Of a stretch of DNA of 64,000 nucleotides, positions 25,576 to 34,590 are shown piece by piece. Position numbers and translations under genes: made by a program. The stretch is taken from positions 62,001 through 126,000 of the forward strand of contig NZ_JANCLT010000002.1 in assembly GCF_024294785.1 (NCBI RefSeq), written 5' to 3'. The notes beneath the pieces were generated by a model, which worked only from the letters and a program-made list of their open reading frames with translations, was not told where the DNA came from and ran no database searches. Numbering within the stretch: the stretch's first letter is position 1; every line of letters begins with the position of its first letter. This DNA is from Ectobacillus ponti. GTDB taxonomy: Bacteria > Bacillota > Bacilli > Bacillales > Bacillaceae_G.

Positions 25576-26397
25576 ATGGCAAATAAATCGCTTCTCTCAC
25601 TCGTTCTTTGCGCCGGTCTCCTGTTTTGCGCCAGCCCCTTTACCTCCTCGGCAAAGGCGCAGCATGCCGGGTTTGTATCGCCTGTCCACACCCATCACTT
25701 ACGTTCCTTGTTTTTGGCGGACAAAAAGCTCTCCGATCGGCAGTTCCGGTTTGTCCGTGAAAGCATGCAGGTTCAACACCATTATGCCCGAAAGGTTGCC
25801 TATCTTACCTTCGATGACGGCCCCAACCAATACACCCCGCAGCTCCTGCGCATTCTAAAGGAGAAGGGGGTGCAAGGCACCTTCTTCGTAATTGGCGGAA
25901 GGGTGGCGCAGCACCCGGATGTGGCGCGCCGCATCCTGCGGGATGGACATTATATCGGGCTCCACAGCATGTCGCACAACGCGGAACGGCTGTATCACTC
26001 CAGTCCAGGCCTCCTGGTGGGCGAAATGGAGGAGGCCCGCCGCATTGTGGAGGACGAGACAGGTGTGCATACACTGCTTGTCCGCGTGCCTTATGGCAGC
26101 CGCCCCTTTCTGAAGCAGGCCTATCGTGACGCCTTGGCCGCTTCACAGTTCAAGATGTGGGATTGGACCATCGACACAAACGATTGGTCCCGCGGTGAAA
26201 CGGCCGCCTCCATGCTGAAAACCGTAGAGCGGGACAGCAATGATGACACAGAGGTCATCCTCATGCATGACTCCCGGCTGGCGGTGCAGGCGTTGCCGCG
26301 CATGATTGATATTTTGATGGACAAGGGCTACACCATGCTTCCTTACAGCCCAAACTATCATATTGCCGTCAACTTCTGGGATGATGCCCGGCTCTAG
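25576..26397 (+). CDS. Exported polysaccharide deacetylase (NodB domain)
   Basis: The protein has 273 residues. An N-terminal signal peptide (MANKSLLSLVLCAGLLFCAS...) is followed by a NodB deacetylase domain from about residue 75. Motifs are complete: AYLTFDDGP, the metal-binding HSMSH, RVPYGSRPF, DWTIDTNDWS and VILMHDS. The ATG at 25576 follows AAAGGTGAG. It probably deacetylates peptidoglycan GlcNAc or another cell-wall glycan outside the membrane. It stands alone and converges on the YdjC-like gene. Confidence 0.92.
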   Translation: MANKSLLSLVLCAGLLFCASPFTSSAKAQHAGFVSPVHTHHLRSLFLADKKLSDRQFRFVRESMQVQHHYARKVAYLTFDDGPNQYTPQLLRILKEKGVQGTFFVIGGRVAQHPDVARRILRDGHYIGLHSMSHNAERLYHSSPGLLVGEMEEARRIVEDETGVHTLLVRVPYGSRPFLKQAYRDALAASQFKMWDWTIDTNDWSRGETAASMLKTVERDSNDDTEVILMHDSRLAVQALPRMIDILMDKGYTMLPYSPNYHIAVNFWDDARL

Positions 26398-26410
26398 GAC
26401 AAGCGGAGAA

Positions 26411-26454
26411 AATCAAAAAAAGCGGAGACATGCACTGTCCTCCGCCTTTTTGAT
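26411..26454. terminator. Bidirectional terminator between convergent deacetylase genes
   Basis: AATCAAAAAAAGCGGA-GACA pairs with TGTC-TCCGC-TTTTTGATT with small bulges. A/T tracts on both sides allow termination in both directions. Confidence 0.85.
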
Positions 26455-27161
26455 TATGCGTAAGACACCAGCTGTACCCCATCAGGCAGGCGGCTGGTTG
26501 TTAGGATATCGAGTTCCTTGACCCGTGAGCTTGTATAAGCGGACAGGCGAAGGAGGTCCGCATCCAAAAATCCGGGATGCGTGATGACTTCCGCGCGGAC
26601 GCCGTCTGCCACCCGCTCACGAATTGTGGCGAAATAATCCTCCTCTGCCCCTTCTCCATGAAAGTCTGTAAGCAGGACATCCGAGAACGCGTTCAGCTGC
26701 TCTCCGTTTGTGCAGCGCCGCACCGGCAAATCATAGGCGGCCGCCAGCCTTTCCATAACAGGCGCAAGCTCCGGCCTGCCATGCACGTGATGATGGCTGC
26801 TGAGGTGCGTCGGGCGGATACCGGCTGCCAAGCAGGACTCAATTTGGGCGCGCCACTCGGCCTCTGCTTCAGCAGGATTCAGCTGCACCCTTCCAAGCTT
26901 GGCAAGAGTATGGAAGCTGCCCTGCCCATTGACCAGGCTGGGCACATCCTTCCGCAGCGGCCGCCCGGCTGTCAGCACAAGATGAACACCGACCCCAAGC
27001 AACGGATGACAGCGGGCCAGCTGCAGCGCATGGTCCGTTGCCGGCATATTCATCAGCAGCGATGCCGAATTGACAAGCCCGCTTATATGCGCCTCCAGAA
27101 TGCCATAGTTTACCCCTTTGCTCAGACCAAAATCATCTGCGGTCACAACAAGCTCAATCAT
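26454..27161 (-). CDS. YdjC/ChbG-family carbohydrate deacetylase
   Basis: This 235-residue metal-dependent deacetylase starts IELVVTADDFGLSKGVNYGI, with the catalytic Asp pair. It has a HLSSHHHVHGRPEL metal-binding stretch (about residue 115) and EVITHPGFLD near the end. The family removes acetyl groups from oligosaccharides such as chitobiose-derived sugars. The ATG at 27161 is eight bases after GGGAG. No PTS genes are adjacent, so a cell-wall or free-oligosaccharide substrate is open. Confidence 0.9.
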   Translation of the reverse strand: MIELVVTADDFGLSKGVNYGILEAHISGLVNSASLLMNMPATDHALQLARCHPLLGVGVHLVLTAGRPLRKDVPSLVNGQGSFHTLAKLGRVQLNPAEAEAEWRAQIESCLAAGIRPTHLSSHHHVHGRPELAPVMERLAAAYDLPVRRCTNGEQLNAFSDVLLTDFHGEGAEEDYFATIRERVADGVRAEVITHPGFLDADLLRLSAYTSSRVKELDILTTSRLPDGVQLVSYA

Positions 27162-27377
27162 CCGCATTTCTCCCTTCACAGCTTTCTACTTCCTATATAT
27201 ACGCGGCAGGATGCGGCATATTCAACAGGGTCCCTGCGCCTCAACGAAATCAGATTTTGCGGCAAAATATTTTGCCTTTTCTGAAATCATGTTACATCTT
27301 TCACAAACTTTCCATACCCTATGTAACGGAAACGTAATATAATCAATATTGTATTCCGATACAGGAGATGATGTTTC

Positions 27378-28541
27378 ATGGCAACACAAGTATCCTGCAA
27401 AAAGCAGGTGCCCGAACTGAAGATTGTGCAGAGCCTTGCGTTCTTGGCCGTTGTGCTGCAGAGCGCTTTATCCTATACGATTAAACAGCCGGCTGTCGCG
27501 CCGGAGCAGGGTGTGCTGATCGGCATGTTCTTCAATCTTGCCAAGTTCTCAGCGCCCGCCTTTATTTTCATTGTCGGCTTCACGCTCATCTACCATCACG
27601 AGAAGCAGGTCCGGTACCAGTCCTATATTTTTGAGAAAGTAGCTGAACTGATTGTTCCTTACTTATTCTGGTCCCTGATCTATCTGACAATGAACCATCA
27701 ACTGCACATGGGGGAAGCAGTGCAGGCCATCCTGCTTGGCAGCGCGGCGCCGCATATGTGGTATGTCGTGATGATGTTCCAGATTCACCTGCTGTTTCCG
27801 GTGCTGTTTGCGCTGTTCCATTGGTTCCGCCGCCGCGTCAATACGAGAGTGGCCTTGTATAAGATGCTGCTGGTGTTCGGCTTATTGTATGCAGGGCTGA
27901 TGTGGTTCTCCGCCCACTATGTATTTAATGGCACCGTACTGACGCATACAAACTGGCTGCTGTATACAGACCGCACCTTCCTGTTCTACTCCTTCTATTT
28001 CGTCATGGGGGGGATTGCAGCGGCAGCGCTGCCGGCATGGCGCAAATTTGTGTTCCGCCACGTGCCGGTGAACACCTTTGTATTCCTGACTCTGTTCTTC
28101 ATGGTATCGTACGAGCTGTTTTCGTTTGACGGCCTACACGATATTCACCTGCAGGTATCCACCTATTTGAAGCCGTCCATGTTCCTGTATACAACCAGTG
28201 AAATCCTGCTGATGTATGCGCTGGCCATGACCATTGTGCACAGCCGGACGTTTTTGTACAAGCTGCTGCAGTTTGTCGGGCGCTTTACGTACGGAGCCTA
28301 TCTCGCGCACTTGTTCTTCCTGCCTGCGGGCGTGAAGCTGCTGGCTGTGCTGGGGGTTCCGGCAAACTCGCTTCTATATGCGCTGCTTCTCTTCAGCTTG
28401 ACCGCTGTTCTGTCCATCGGAACCATTTCCCTGCTGACGCTCGTGCCATTCGCCGGCGCCATCACGGGACCAACAGCCAAGCTGAAGCTCAACCTGTCCG
28501 CTCTCTCCGTTTGGCCGGTTAAGATGAAAAAGCAGCTATAA
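27378..28541 (+). CDS. Membrane acyltransferase, acyltransferase-3 family
   Basis: This 387-residue protein has about ten membrane helices. It resembles IcaC/OatA-type acyltransferases: an early helix (KIVQSLAFLAVVLQSALSYT), then FSAPAFIFIVGFTLIYHHEK and PYLFWSLIYLTMNH, and later GRFTYGAYLAHLFFLPAG with the conserved His. GGAGATGATGTTTC precedes the start. It may add acyl groups to a surface polymer. The neighbouring deacetylases and tagO also deal with envelope glycans, but there is no operon link. Confidence 0.85.
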   Translation: MATQVSCKKQVPELKIVQSLAFLAVVLQSALSYTIKQPAVAPEQGVLIGMFFNLAKFSAPAFIFIVGFTLIYHHEKQVRYQSYIFEKVAELIVPYLFWSLIYLTMNHQLHMGEAVQAILLGSAAPHMWYVVMMFQIHLLFPVLFALFHWFRRRVNTRVALYKMLLVFGLLYAGLMWFSAHYVFNGTVLTHTNWLLYTDRTFLFYSFYFVMGGIAAAALPAWRKFVFRHVPVNTFVFLTLFFMVSYELFSFDGLHDIHLQVSTYLKPSMFLYTTSEILLMYALAMTIVHSRTFLYKLLQFVGRFTYGAYLAHLFFLPAGVKLLAVLGVPANSLLYALLLFSLTAVLSIGTISLLTLVPFAGAITGPTAKLKLNLSALSVWPVKMKKQL

Positions 28542-28545
28542 GAAG

Positions 28546-28596
28546 AAAGGACTGATCCAAAAGACCGCTGACGGCAGCTTTCGGGATCAGTCCTTT
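28546..28596. terminator. Bidirectional terminator after the acyltransferase
   Basis: AAAGGACTGATCC (28546-28558) pairs perfectly with GGATCAGTCCTTT (28584-28596); GCTG/CAGC forms an inner helix. It separates the convergent acyltransferase and small gene. Confidence 0.92.
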
Positions 28597-28750
28597 ATTG
28601 TTTATACACAGCCTGCTCCGGGGATGGCCGGTACATCGTCTGTACGATGCGGTCATATTCCTTCCGGGTAATTTCTTTGTTATATAGCTTCACCAGTAAG
28701 TCCTTATGCTCTTTCGAAAATGCCATTTTATTGATAAATGCAGGATACAT
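28595..28750 (-). CDS. Small hypothetical protein (51 residues)
   Basis: The frame from an ATG at 28750, seven bases after GTGAGGG, encodes a charged helical protein with KEITRKEYDRIVQTMYRP near the end. It finishes at a shared bidirectional terminator, which supports it being transcribed. I do not recognise it. It resembles the many short soluble proteins of Bacillaceae. Confidence 0.55.
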   Translation of the reverse strand: MYPAFINKMAFSKEHKDLLVKLYNKEITRKEYDRIVQTMYRPSPEQAVYKQ

Positions 28751-28987
28751 CAAAAATCCCTCACTTCCATTATATAGCAATAGATAAAAAAGAACTCATG
28801 TTCGAATCCATTATAATGTATCTATTCCGATATTGCAAGAATTGTCGTAATTTGTTTTGACAGAATATTCTTTCACATATTGTAGCATAGAAAAATTTTG
28901 AAATAATGCATAAGATTTGAAGGATATTTGAATAATTCTCCTGCAACGGAAGGAAGATAATAGCAAAAACAAGGAGAATTTTGTCAT

Positions 28988-30343
28988 ATGAATACGGTTA
29001 CTTTGTCACGGGCGTTTTTTGGGACCTCTCTTGCGTTTCATATCATCTTTGCGACACTCGGCATCGGTCTCTCCCTTATGATTTTCATCAGCGAAATGCT
29101 CTACCACTGGCGCAAGGATACGGATTACGCGGTTATGGCAAAGCGCTGGACCAAGGCATTTGCCATCCTGCTTGGCGTCGCCATTCCGACCGGCACGATT
29201 GTCGGCGTACAGTTGGCGCTGCTTTGGCCCGGCTTTACCAAGATTGTCGGCCAGGTCATTTCTGTACCGTTCCAAATTGAGATTTTCGCCTTTTTTCTGG
29301 AGGCTCTGTTCATGTCGATTTATGTCTACGCAGCAGATAGGCTGACACCATTCCTGCGGCTGCTGTCGCTGTTTTTCGTCATGCTCGGCGCCACTGCCTC
29401 CGCCGTGCTGATCACTTCGGCCAATACATGGATGAATACGCCGGCCGGGTTCTCTATGAAGCAGGATGGCAGCATCTATGATGTCAATCCATGGGAAGCC
29501 TTCTTTAACCCAAGCTTTTTCACCGGCTCCTTCCATGTTGTCATCACCGCGTATTTGGCCGGGGCCGGCACCATTGCAGCCGTGGCAGGCTGGAAGCTGC
29601 TGAAGCGGAATGAAAAAACGGCGCAGGAAATTGCCTATCACAAAAAAGGGCTTGTGCTCGGGCTCGTTGTGACACTGGTCACGGGCCTTCTTATGGGCAT
29701 GTCGGGACATGCCTCCGCCGTCAACCTGTACGACCATACACCGGAAAAGCTGGCGGCAGCCGAGGGCTTGTTTGAGACACAGTCTTATGCCCCGCTGGCG
29801 ATCGGCGGCTTTGTCGATGCCAATACGCATGAGGTGAGATACGGCATCGAAATTCCCTGGGCCCTCAGCATCTTGGCTGCCTTTAAGCCGTCCGCAGTTG
29901 TACAGGGTCTGAATGATTTTCCAATTGAAACATGGCCGCCGTTTTATACGCATACCTTCTTTAACCTGATGGTATTCGCCGGCACACTGATGATTGCCAT
30001 TTCCGGACTTGGACTCGCCTACTGGTACTTCATTCACCGCAAACGCGGCAAGCAGTTCCCGAAATGGCTGCTTTGGGCCACGGTTGCACTCGGCCCGCTC
30101 GGCTTTATCGGAATTGAAACCGGGTGGATCTTCAGCTGCAGCGGACGGCAGCCTTGGACGATCTATCAATTTCAAACAACCGCACAGGCTGCCACAAAGG
30201 CGGACTTTGTCGGTCCGCTGTTCTTCCTGTTCATTGTACTGTACGTATTCTTGGGTGCTCTGACTGTCATCGTGCTGCGCGTCTTCTTCCGGCGCCATCC
30301 GCTCACGGCTGATTTGGCAACGGATGGAGGGAAACGTTCATGA
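28988..30343 (+). CDS. cydA: Cytochrome bd-type quinol oxidase subunit I
   Basis: CydA holds the haems and quinol site of the terminal oxidase. The 451-residue, polytopic protein starts VTLSRAFFGTSLAFHIIFA with the high-spin haem His. It has an RWTKAFAILLGVAIPTGTIVG helix, GMSGHASA, and GRQPWTIYQFQTT near the C-terminus. The periplasmic Q-loop region is short, as in cyanide-insensitive or YthA-type oxidases. AAGGAG precedes the start. It overlaps cydB by four bases (ATGA). Confidence 0.95.
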   Translation: MNTVTLSRAFFGTSLAFHIIFATLGIGLSLMIFISEMLYHWRKDTDYAVMAKRWTKAFAILLGVAIPTGTIVGVQLALLWPGFTKIVGQVISVPFQIEIFAFFLEALFMSIYVYAADRLTPFLRLLSLFFVMLGATASAVLITSANTWMNTPAGFSMKQDGSIYDVNPWEAFFNPSFFTGSFHVVITAYLAGAGTIAAVAGWKLLKRNEKTAQEIAYHKKGLVLGLVVTLVTGLLMGMSGHASAVNLYDHTPEKLAAAEGLFETQSYAPLAIGGFVDANTHEVRYGIEIPWALSILAAFKPSAVVQGLNDFPIETWPPFYTHTFFNLMVFAGTLMIAISGLGLAYWYFIHRKRGKQFPKWLLWATVALGPLGFIGIETGWIFSCSGRQPWTIYQFQTTAQAATKADFVGPLFFLFIVLYVFLGALTVIVLRVFFRRHPLTADLATDGGKRS

Positions 30344-31371
30344 GTGAAGAAAGCGTTGCAATTCTCATTCTGTGGGCACTTGTCTTTGCCTACAGCATTC
30401 TCGGCTCCATCGACTTTGGCACCGGCTTTTGGGGCATGGTGTATGCCGAGCACAAAACAATGGCGGGCAAGCTCGCCAACCGCTATCTGTCCCCGACATG
30501 GGAAGTGACGAATACGCTGCTCGTGTTTGTCGTGGTCGCTTTCATCGGCTTTTTTCCAAAAGCGGCCTACACGCTGGCGACTGTCATGTTCGTACCGGTG
30601 ACGCTCATTCTGTTTCTGGTTGCCATCCGCAGCACCTTCATGGTGTTCTCGTATTCCTTGGCCGGCTATGAGCGGCTGCTGCGGATTGTGTCCGGCATCA
30701 CAGGCCTGCTCATCCCGGCACTGCTTATCACCGTGCTGCCGGTGACGGAAGGCGCCTTCGTCAGCACACAGGGCGGCAAGGAAGTGCTGCTGTACAGCAA
30801 GCTGTTTTCCAGCCCGGCGCTGTATGCCTATATGCTGTTCGGCCTGACCTCCGAGCTGTTCCTCTCCGCTCTCTTTCTCGCCGATTTCGCGCGGGAGCAG
30901 GGATCGGAGGAGACGTACCGGGTATACCGCCGCAATGCCATTTTCATCGGCCCCTTCACGCTGGTGACAGCTGTCGTCGCTCTGGTGTCCACAGGGCCGG
31001 AAACACGCTGGCTGCTGCAAAATCTGGCCGGGGAAATTCCTTGGTTTGCGTTGTCGCTCGGCCTGTTCGTGCTCGGCTATGCCTCGCTTTGGTGGAACAA
31101 TCGGGCGCATGGCTCACTCGGCTGGCCGCGCATCGCGGTGCTGGCGATTATCGGACAATACGCCTTCGCCAGCTATGCTTACGGCAAGGCGCATCTGCCT
31201 TACATCGTCCATCCCGATTTGACGGTGAAGACCGCCTTCACGACGGAGGCCACCTTCTACTCGCTGCTCATCCTGTACGCGGTCGGCATCGCCATCCTGC
31301 TGCCGGGCTTCATTTTCTTCTGGAATCTCTTCCTGAAGGACCGCTCCTTCATTCGGGACGGCAAAGAATAA
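30340..31371 (+). CDS. cydB: Cytochrome bd-type quinol oxidase subunit II
   Basis: CydB is the structural partner of CydA. The 343-residue protein has about eight or nine membrane helices. It starts with the typical ILWALVFAYSILGSIDFGTG and contains LSPTWEVTNTLLVFVVVAFI. The four-base ATGA overlap with cydA indicates coupled synthesis. Assembly usually needs the CydDC exporter, which is not in this window; YthAB-type enzymes often lack linked cydDC. Confidence 0.95.
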   Translation: MSEESVAILILWALVFAYSILGSIDFGTGFWGMVYAEHKTMAGKLANRYLSPTWEVTNTLLVFVVVAFIGFFPKAAYTLATVMFVPVTLILFLVAIRSTFMVFSYSLAGYERLLRIVSGITGLLIPALLITVLPVTEGAFVSTQGGKEVLLYSKLFSSPALYAYMLFGLTSELFLSALFLADFAREQGSEETYRVYRRNAIFIGPFTLVTAVVALVSTGPETRWLLQNLAGEIPWFALSLGLFVLGYASLWWNNRAHGSLGWPRIAVLAIIGQYAFASYAYGKAHLPYIVHPDLTVKTAFTTEATFYSLLILYAVGIAILLPGFIFFWNLFLKDRSFIRDGKE

Positions 31372-31374
31372 TAG

Positions 31375-31412
31375 AAAACGCATCACATGCTGCTGCATGT
31401 GATGCGTTTTTC
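31375..31412 (+). terminator. Terminator of cydAB
   Basis: AAAACGCATCACATGC pairs perfectly over 16 bases with GCATGTGATGCGTTTT around a four-base loop, followed by T. Confidence 0.95.
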
Positions 31413-31483
31413 AAGCCTGGATTGAAATTGTTTCATTTTCTTAAAAATTGTTTCACCATTGTTCCGCTCTTTCTCGTTTTGTT

Positions 31484-32341
31484 TCACTTCTCCCAGTACG
31501 CCCGGTAGTCCTCGACATACTGCCGGACTGAAAGCGGCGGATGCCCCGTCACCCTCTCGATATCACGGGTGATTCCCTTCGCCAGCCCGATTTTGGTGAA
31601 CAGGTGAATGCCAGTCACCACCTTGAGATACGCTTCCTCCAGTCCCTCCTGCCGGAAATAGGTCTGAAACTCCTTCACCGTCGGGTTTGTGTATGTAATC
31701 CTGCGCCCGAGCACCTTGGTCATGATGTCCGCCACCTCGAAAAAGGTGAGCGCTTCGCTGCCGGTCGGCACATAGCTCTTGTTGTAATGCTTCTCTCCCT
31801 CCAGCAAGGCCAGCGCGCCAATTTCAGCAATGTCCCGCACATCGGTGAAGCTCGTTTTCCCCTTCCCGGCCGGCACAAAAATGCGGTCATGCTTCATCAG
31901 CTCCCCAAGGAGAAACAGGTTCAAATTCTGCGTAAAATAGCCGGCGCGCAGGAAGGTGTATGGAATGCCGCTTTGTTTGATCAGCTTCTCATTCTTATGA
32001 TGCGGGACAAACGGCAGATACTGCACATCCTTCACCGACAGGTACACAATATGCCGCACCCCATGCTGCTTGGCGGCAGCGATGAAGCGGGCAAAGCTGT
32101 CCTTCTCGCGGATCATCGGCGGGTACATGAGAAACAGCCGGCCAACCCCGGCCAGTGCTGCCGGAAACGTAGCTTCCTCATCAAAATCCAAGGCGGCATA
32201 CTCATATTCCGTTCCATATTGCTGCAGCGCCTTCTCCACGTTGCGCACCGCGCAGCGCGGACGCTCTCCCCATCTCACCAGCTGCTTTGCCGCCTCCTGG
32301 CCCACTGTTCCGGTAAAGCCTGTCACCAAAATCCGTTCCAT
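31484..32341 (-). CDS. NmrA-like NAD(P)-binding oxidoreductase
   Basis: This 285-residue atypical short-chain dehydrogenase has the N-terminal ILVTGFTGTVGQEAAKQLVR nucleotide motif, HGVRHIVYLSVKDV, and SGIPYTFLRAGYFTQNLN. It lacks a standard YxxxK pair in the usual place. NmrA-like proteins act as NAD(P)H-dependent reductases or redox sensors. The ATG at 32341 follows AAAGGAGAGG. It is a single gene, divergent from bioY. Confidence 0.85.
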   Translation of the reverse strand: MERILVTGFTGTVGQEAAKQLVRWGERPRCAVRNVEKALQQYGTEYEYAALDFDEEATFPAALAGVGRLFLMYPPMIREKDSFARFIAAAKQHGVRHIVYLSVKDVQYLPFVPHHKNEKLIKQSGIPYTFLRAGYFTQNLNLFLLGELMKHDRIFVPAGKGKTSFTDVRDIAEIGALALLEGEKHYNKSYVPTGSEALTFFEVADIMTKVLGRRITYTNPTVKEFQTYFRQEGLEEAYLKVVTGIHLFTKIGLAKGITRDIERVTGHPPLSVRQYVEDYRAYWEK

Positions 32342-32423
32342 CGCCAATCCTCTCCTTTATGAACCTATACCTATTCTCCCTCTCCTGCTTTCCGGCTGTC
32401 AATTTGCAATTTGGCGACACTTT

Positions 32424-32454
32424 CTGTCAACCTGTACTCTTTTCAGGTTGACAG
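32424..32454. promoter_or_regulatory. BirA-box-like operator upstream of bioY
   Basis: CTGTCAACCTG-N9-CAGGTTGACAG is a perfect 11-base inverted repeat. The inner arms TGTCAACC/GGTTGACA match the form of the biotin repressor BirA site. The right arm overlaps the bioY -35 box, so binding should block transcription when biotin is plentiful. Confidence 0.8.
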
Positions 32455-32476
32455 AAATAAAAGATGTCTATATTCT
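32448..32476 (+). promoter_or_regulatory. Sigma-A promoter of bioY
   Basis: A perfect TTGACA -35 (32448-32453) is followed after 17 bases by TATTCT (32471-32476), about 38 bases before the ATG. Confidence 0.75.
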
Positions 32477-32513
32477 AAAAATAACTACTATTTCCAAAAA
32501 GGAGCTATACACT

Positions 32514-33077
32514 ATGAAGCTGAAAGACATGATGTACGTTTCTCTCTTCGCAGCCGTGACAGCCGCGCTCGGTCTGCTTCCTCCTCTTACCTTATCCTTC
32601 ACTCCGGTTCCAATTACGGCACAAACTCTCGGTGTGATGCTGGCCGGCGCTGTGCTCGGGGCACGCCGCGGATTTATGAGCCTCCTGATTTTTGATTTGC
32701 TTGTAGCAGCGGGCGCTCCTCTTCTGTCTGGCGGGCGCGGCGGCTTCAGCGTCATTCTCGGGCCAAGCGGCGGCTATATTCTGAGCTGGCCGATCGCGGC
32801 ACTGATTATCGGCTATCTCGTGGAAAAATCCTGGCGCTCACTGCGCATGTGGAACATGGTGGCCATCCAGATTCTTGGCGGCATTATTTTCGTATATGCA
32901 TGCGGCGTCACCTATACCGCAATGGTGCTGAAGACACCTTGGCTGGCAAATGCGACTGCCTCTCTAATCTTCATCCCGGGCGATTTGACCAAAGTGGTGA
33001 TCTCCAGCCTTGTTGCGTTGCAAATCAAACGGATTTACCCGCTCATCAGACAGGAAACAGAGCAGAAAGCAGCGTAA
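32514..33077 (+). CDS. bioY: Biotin transporter BioY
   Basis: BioY is the substrate-binding membrane protein (S component) of biotin ECF transporters. It has 187 residues and about six helices, with the family patterns FTPVPITAQTLGVMLAGAVLG, GGRGGFSVILGPSGGYILSW and a late FIPGDLTKVVISSLVA. AAAAAGGAG precedes the ATG at 32514; the longer open frame upstream runs through the operator and is not used. The BirA-like box predicts repression by biotin. B. subtilis BioYB (YhfU) lies beside yhfT/yhfS in the same way. Confidence 0.95.
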   Translation: MKLKDMMYVSLFAAVTAALGLLPPLTLSFTPVPITAQTLGVMLAGAVLGARRGFMSLLIFDLLVAAGAPLLSGGRGGFSVILGPSGGYILSWPIAALIIGYLVEKSWRSLRMWNMVAIQILGGIIFVYACGVTYTAMVLKTPWLANATASLIFIPGDLTKVVISSLVALQIKRIYPLIRQETEQKAA

Positions 33078-33102
33078 GCTTGTCGATTCGACAAGCTTTT
33101 TT
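33076..33102 (+). terminator. Terminator between bioY and the acyl-CoA genes
   Basis: AAGCTTGTCG pairs with CGACAAGCTT around a three-base loop, followed by T. It starts within the bioY stop codon. Readthrough would link bioY to the next genes; no clear promoter is visible in the following 60 bases. Confidence 0.85.
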
Positions 33103-33165
33103 GTCGTGTTAAGCAGGGTTTTCTCCTTTATATGGAGAAAGAATAGCTTCAAAAAGAGGTGAAGG

Positions 33166-34590
33166 ATGATGATTGGCAGTTCCCTCCGCGCTTTAGCGGA
33201 AGCTACACCGCATAAGATTGCAATTCAAACAGAAACAGAACAGATTACCTATCATACCTTTTATAAGCATGTCACAGCCATCCAGGAGCAGCTGCTCCAG
33301 ACAGTCGGACAAGGCCCTGGAAAGCGCGTCGCTTTGTTCCTGGGAAACGAGCCGGCCTTTTTGGAAGCCTTTTTCGCTGCGGCCCTGCTTGGCTGGGCCG
33401 CCATTCCCATAGACCCGAAATGGAGCCAGCGGGAGCGGGAGGCCATCCTCGCTGAATGCCGGCCGGATGCTGCAGTGTCCCGCGGCCCATCCGGACTCTC
33501 GATTAAAAAGCTGAAGGATGCCGCACCGGCTGAGGCTGAGGAAAACCCCATCTTCTATATCGGCTATACCTCCGGCTCCACCGGCCGCCCCAAAGGGTTC
33601 ATGCGCCATCACCGCTCCTGGCTGAAGAGCTTCAGCGGCGGAGAGCAGGCTTTCTCCATTTCGGCGGAAGACGTGATGTACGCGCCCGGCCCGCTTTGCC
33701 ACTCGCTTTCGCTGTTTGCTGCCGTGCATGCGCTCCATCTCGGGGCAACTCTGCACATCCAAACGGCCTTTTCCGCAGAGGCGGCAGCAAAAACATTGCA
33801 GACAGAGCCTATTACCGTCATGTATGCCGTGCCGACCATGCTGTATGCAATTGCCCAGGCGTATGGGGATAAGCAGAACCCCGTCCTGCGAAGCATCCTC
33901 TGCTCCGGCGCCAAGTGGCCGGCGGAGCAAAAGGAGCTGCTGCATGCGGTATTCCCGAATGCGCGCCGCTTTGAATTTTACGGAGCCTCGGAGCTCAGCT
34001 TCATCACCTATATAGACGAAGCCGGGAGCCTGCAAAAGCCGGACAGCGTCGGCATTCCGTTTCCGGAGGTCGAGCTGTTCATCCTGCGGGCGGACGGCAC
34101 GGAGGCTGACACGGGAGAAGTCGGTGAACTGCATGTGAAAAGCCCGCTCGTCTTCTCCGGCTATGTGCATGGCACAGAGGATGTATTCCGCGGAGAGTAC
34201 GCCACTGTCGGCGACCTCGGCTTTCGGGACCTTGATGGGTACATCACCCTGGTGGGACGCAAGAAAAATATGATTATCAGCGGCGGGCTGAACATCTATC
34301 CGGAAGAGGTGGAGGAGGTGCTCCGCCGGCATCCGGATGTAGCGGAGGCCGCTGTTGCCGGCGTCCAGGATGACTATTGGGGAGAAAAGCTCGTGGCTGT
34401 CATTCAATGGCAGGGCGAGCCGGATCCGCAGGCCTTAAAGGCATACTGCCGGCAGCAGCTCGCTTCCTATAAATGCCCGCGCTTATTTTTGGCGACAGAC
34501 CGTTTTCCGCTCACCTCCAGCGGAAAGCTGGCGCGGACGGAGCTGCCGGCGCTTATCGCGCAAAAACTGCAGGAGGAGCTGACCTTATGA
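33166..34590 (+). CDS. AMP-binding acyl-CoA ligase (YhfT-like)
   Basis: This 474-residue adenylate-forming enzyme would activate a carboxylic acid to its CoA thioester. It has the P-loop-like FYIGYTSGSTGRPKGFMRHH, the GASEL motif in EFYGASELSF, TVGDLGFRDLDGYITLVGR, and the C-terminal catalytic lysine in LTSSGKLARTEL. GAGGTGAAGG precedes the start. Its stop overlaps the thiolase start by four bases. In B. subtilis, yhfT and yhfS lie next to bioYB, so a role in making a biotin-related acyl-CoA is possible. Confidence 0.9.
   Translation: MMIGSSLRALAEATPHKIAIQTETEQITYHTFYKHVTAIQEQLLQTVGQGPGKRVALFLGNEPAFLEAFFAAALLGWAAIPIDPKWSQREREAILAECRPDAAVSRGPSGLSIKKLKDAAPAEAEENPIFYIGYTSGSTGRPKGFMRHHRSWLKSFSGGEQAFSISAEDVMYAPGPLCHSLSLFAAVHALHLGATLHIQTAFSAEAAAKTLQTEPITVMYAVPTMLYAIAQAYGDKQNPVLRSILCSGAKWPAEQKELLHAVFPNARRFEFYGASELSFITYIDEAGSLQKPDSVGIPFPEVELFILRADGTEADTGEVGELHVKSPLVFSGYVHGTEDVFRGEYATVGDLGFRDLDGYITLVGRKKNMIISGGLNIYPEEVEEVLRRHPDVAEAAVAGVQDDYWGEKLVAVIQWQGEPDPQALKAYCRQQLASYKCPRLFLATDRFPLTSSGKLARTELPALIAQKLQEELTL

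Noticed and set aside
28850-28900. Rex site upstream of cydA
   Set aside because: Only half-site similarity (TTTCACA); the full TTGTGAA-N4-TTCACAA form is absent. The TTGACA there lacks a good -10 partner.
29006-30298. 430-codon minus-strand ORF over cydA
   Set aside because: Antisense shadow; highly charged low-complexity product with no signature.
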